Made by a program: the position numbers and the translations under genes. 9,105 bases of DNA, taken from NCBI GenBank assembly GCA_902772615.1, contig CACYBC010000129.1, positions 1 to 9,105 on the forward strand. Direction: 5' to 3'. Below the pieces are notes generated by a model that was not told the origin of the DNA, did not search any database, and worked only from the letters and a program-made list of their open reading frames with translations. This DNA comes from an uncultured Ruminococcus sp. (GTDB taxonomy: Bacteria > Bacillota > Clostridia > Oscillospirales > Ruminococcaceae). Of the stretch, positions 7,801 to 9,105 are shown in pieces; the stretch's first letter is position 1, and each line of letters starts with the position of its first letter.

Positions 7801-9105
7801 GCTCGGCTATGTCAAGAAGTACTCGGAAGAGAAGGGAAAGAACTTCAACAAGGCGGAGCTAAGGAGGCTCTCTCTCGGCTGCACCGGGGTGAAGAGATCC
7901 ACCGGGCAGCATCCCGGCGGAATGGTGGTCATCCCGGACAACTACGACATCAACGACTTCACTCCCGTCCAGCGTCCCGCGGACAAGGCGGAGAGCGATT
8001 TCGTCACTACGCACTTCGATTTCAACTCGCTGCATGACACGCTGCTCAAACTTGATGAGCTCGGTCATGAAATACCGACCGTCTACCATTATCTGGAATA
8101 CTTCTCGGGCATTAACATCGCGGATGTTCCCACCGGCGACCAGGAGGTCTTCAAGATATTCAACTCGCCGGAACCTCTGGGAGTCACAGAGGAGCAGATA
8201 GGCAGCGCCACCGGTACCTACGGAATACCCGAGATGGGGACCGTCACATCGAGGAACCTGCTGCTTGAGGCAAAGCCGAGAGGCATAGCGGACCTCATCC
8301 AGATATCAGGACTCTCCCACGGAACAGGCGTGTGGGCCGGAAACGCCCAGGATCTGATCAGGAACGGAACGTGTGACATATCCCAGGTCATAGGGACCAG
8401 GGACGGCATCATGCTCAAGCTGATCGAGTACGGCGTGGATAAGATCGACGCGTTCAACATAATGGAGTTCGTCAGAAAGAACAAGCGGCACGCGCCGCTG
8501 CCGGAGAACATGGTCTCGGTCATGAAGGAGCACAACGTGCCCGAGTGGTACATAGATTCCTGCCGCAAGATCGAATACATGTTCCCCAAGGCACACGCGG
8601 CAGCCTACATCACCTCAGCAGTGAAGGTGGCGTGGTTCAAGCTGCACAGACCCATGGACTTCTATGCGGCGTACTTCACCGTCCGCGGATGCGACACCGA
8701 TGTGGATTACATTCTTGCCAAGCCTGACAAGATCCGCAGAAGGATCAGGGAAGTGGAGAAGATCACGGCTGACCGCACCCTGAGGACCGCCAAGGACGAG
8801 GACGAGCTCGTCAGCCTGCAGATGCTGCTGGAGATGAAATGCCGCGGCTTTTCGATGCTTCCCGTGGACCTGAGAAAATCACACTGGAAGAGATTCGAGA
8901 AGGAGGGCAACTCACTGCGCATACCGTTCTCCGTGCTCAAGGGAGTGGGGGAATCGGCAGCCAGAGCCATTTACCAGGCAGTCGAAAAGGGAGGCTTCAC
9001 AACAGCGGAGGATCTGATCGCGGAGGACGGAGTGACATCATCACTTCTGGACACGCTGGATTCGTTCGGAGCGCTGGGAGATCTGCCGAAGACGAGACAG
9101 CTCTC
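4835..9105 (+). CDS. polC: DNA polymerase III alpha subunit, PolC type (3' end just outside the window)
   Basis: This is the replicative polymerase with built-in proofreading, typical of Bacillota. 1423 codons are open without a break, against roughly 1430-1450 in the family. Domains in order are: N-terminal domain (about 1-215), OB fold (about 222-310), PHP part one (H321, H323, D354-H355, E385), and the inserted DEDDh exonuclease (D412, E414, D497, H552, D557). PHP part two follows (H599, C649, D723, H725). The polymerase core has GSRGSVGSS (869-877), a zinc finger CPKC/CPVC (C897, C900, C920, C923), catalytic D949 and D951 in PDIDLNFS, H1026 in the GQHPGG block and D1074 in LKLDELGH. The fingers contain SGLSHGTGVW, and MFPKAHAAAY lies beyond them. 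The last residues, LPKTRQLS, match the usual family ending, so only a few codons are missing. Start: TTG with AGGA 7 nt upstream. Confidence 0.97.
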   Translation, partial: MAAVLSDFIPGTYSSDAEIRKIEVGKDGETVSVILFSHAFDPDLVTQAKKAFSDRFPGRRIEIRLRFPQESFCGEALQTVIEDVKYTGKPVNGFFRNASMELEGEKVIIKLPNKTASILEEMDMPVCIQRSIYSMFGLSRTVEFRETENYRSAPVEDTSAAVYSDSFDRSAYIPPKKGKTLNKSDMSNKAIALEDDGYELVMGKKPSLSSIIPIDQALSSLGKHTVCGDVMEVESRTFRNGAVSRKILLCDYANSIFIKTYDTTGKYEVLSKVSSGDTVVVEGEVYYDDREHDNMFQPYSLIKVHRKVQRDDEPEKRIELHLHTNMSQMDAIPSAESAVMRAASLGHHAVAITDHGSVQAFPEACAALKGARKLVPDFKVIYGCEAYFVDDSANIILGHCEESTDAEVVCFDLETTGLDCENERIIEIGACIVRDGQVTETFDTFVDPQRAIPDKITEITGISDKMVSGAPLEEQALRDFFSFVNGRILVAHNASFDMSFLKAACRRCGFSDAFELPCVDTLALAQTLLPDLARHRLDSLTKYFKLPKFNHHRAADDTVALARIYLKLIEMLEEQGITDYSDINSRQGGKNIKHGKLFHMILLVKDLTGLKNLYTLVSLSNVKYFHSRPRIPLSELLKYREGLMIGSACQAGEVYSAILDHRPAEEIDAIAEKYDYFEIQPVWNNEFLVREGRLQSDDDLRDINRRIVELADRHGKPCVATCDVHFLDEKDGIYRQILLHGTGYSDSDDQAPLCFRTTREMLDEFSYLGADRAREVVIINPARIAEQIAPDIKPIPDGAFTPDIPGSAEQITERAYGRIKELYGDDPDQTILSRTKRELDSICGHNYAVLYLIAQKLVDKSESDGYHVGSRGSVGSSYVAFLLGISEVNPLPVHYLCPKCKHFEYSSDAADGFDLPPKKCPVCGADMAGDGHDIPFETFLGFKGDKQPDIDLNFSSEYQSKIFKYTEELFGSEHVFKAGTIMALQDKNALGYVKKYSEEKGKNFNKAELRRLSLGCTGVKRSTGQHPGGMVVIPDNYDINDFTPVQRPADKAESDFVTTHFDFNSLHDTLLKLDELGHEIPTVYHYLEYFSGINIADVPTGDQEVFKIFNSPEPLGVTEEQIGSATGTYGIPEMGTVTSRNLLLEAKPRGIADLIQISGLSHGTGVWAGNAQDLIRNGTCDISQVIGTRDGIMLKLIEYGVDKIDAFNIMEFVRKNKRHAPLPENMVSVMKEHNVPEWYIDSCRKIEYMFPKAHAAAYITSAVKVAWFKLHRPMDFYAAYFTVRGCDTDVDYILAKPDKIRRRIREVEKITADRTLRTAKDEDELVSLQMLLEMKCRGFSMLPVDLRKSHWKRFEKEGNSLRIPFSVLKGVGESAARAIYQAVEKGGFTTAEDLIAEDGVTSSLLDTLDSFGALGDLPKTRQL

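Noticed and set aside
1..9105. A novel mobile, defence or biosynthetic system
   Set aside because: All seven genes are recognisable housekeeping families in a conserved order. I saw no direct-repeat arrays, transposase, integrase, tRNA or unexplained long intergenic region.

Overview
The window is a stretch of bacterial core chromosome with all genes on the + strand and almost no intergenic space. It most resembles the Bacillota (Firmicutes), probably a member of the Clostridia. The reasons are a PolC-type replicative polymerase (exonuclease inserted in the PHP domain, OB fold at the N-terminus) and the pyrH-frr-uppS-dxr-rseP-ispG-polC order known from that group. Base composition looks like the mid-50s % GC by eye. 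AGG/AGA arginine and ATA isoleucine codons are used heavily, which is unusual at that GC. I cannot name a genus.

Layout: the 3' end of pyrH (1-240) and frr (244-798) come first, followed directly by uppS (801-1511). A 74-bp spacer (1512-1585) holds a clear 10-bp inverted repeat followed by TTTT. Then come dxr (1586-2737), rseP (2755-3792), ispG (3789-4832, overlapping rseP by 4 bp as ATGA) and polC (4835 to the window end). polC starts at TTG. It appears to lack only its last couple of codons at the window edge.

The genes fall into three themes. pyrH supplies UDP, and frr recycles ribosomes. dxr and ispG are two steps of the MEP isoprenoid pathway, and uppS uses its products to make the C55 lipid carrier for the cell wall. 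rseP is an intramembrane protease. polC is the main replicative polymerase. Spacings of 2-4 nt, a stop/start overlap and Shine-Dalgarno sequences inside preceding genes point to one translationally coupled transcription unit, except at the uppS-dxr junction. There cdsA, which usually sits between these genes, is absent and the hairpin lies in its place.

I found no mobile element, CRISPR array, tRNA/rRNA, toxin-antitoxin or defence gene, and nothing that looks like a novel system. The points worth checking are the missing cdsA with its hairpin, the TTG start of polC, several departures from consensus in the PolC polymerase domain, and the codon usage.
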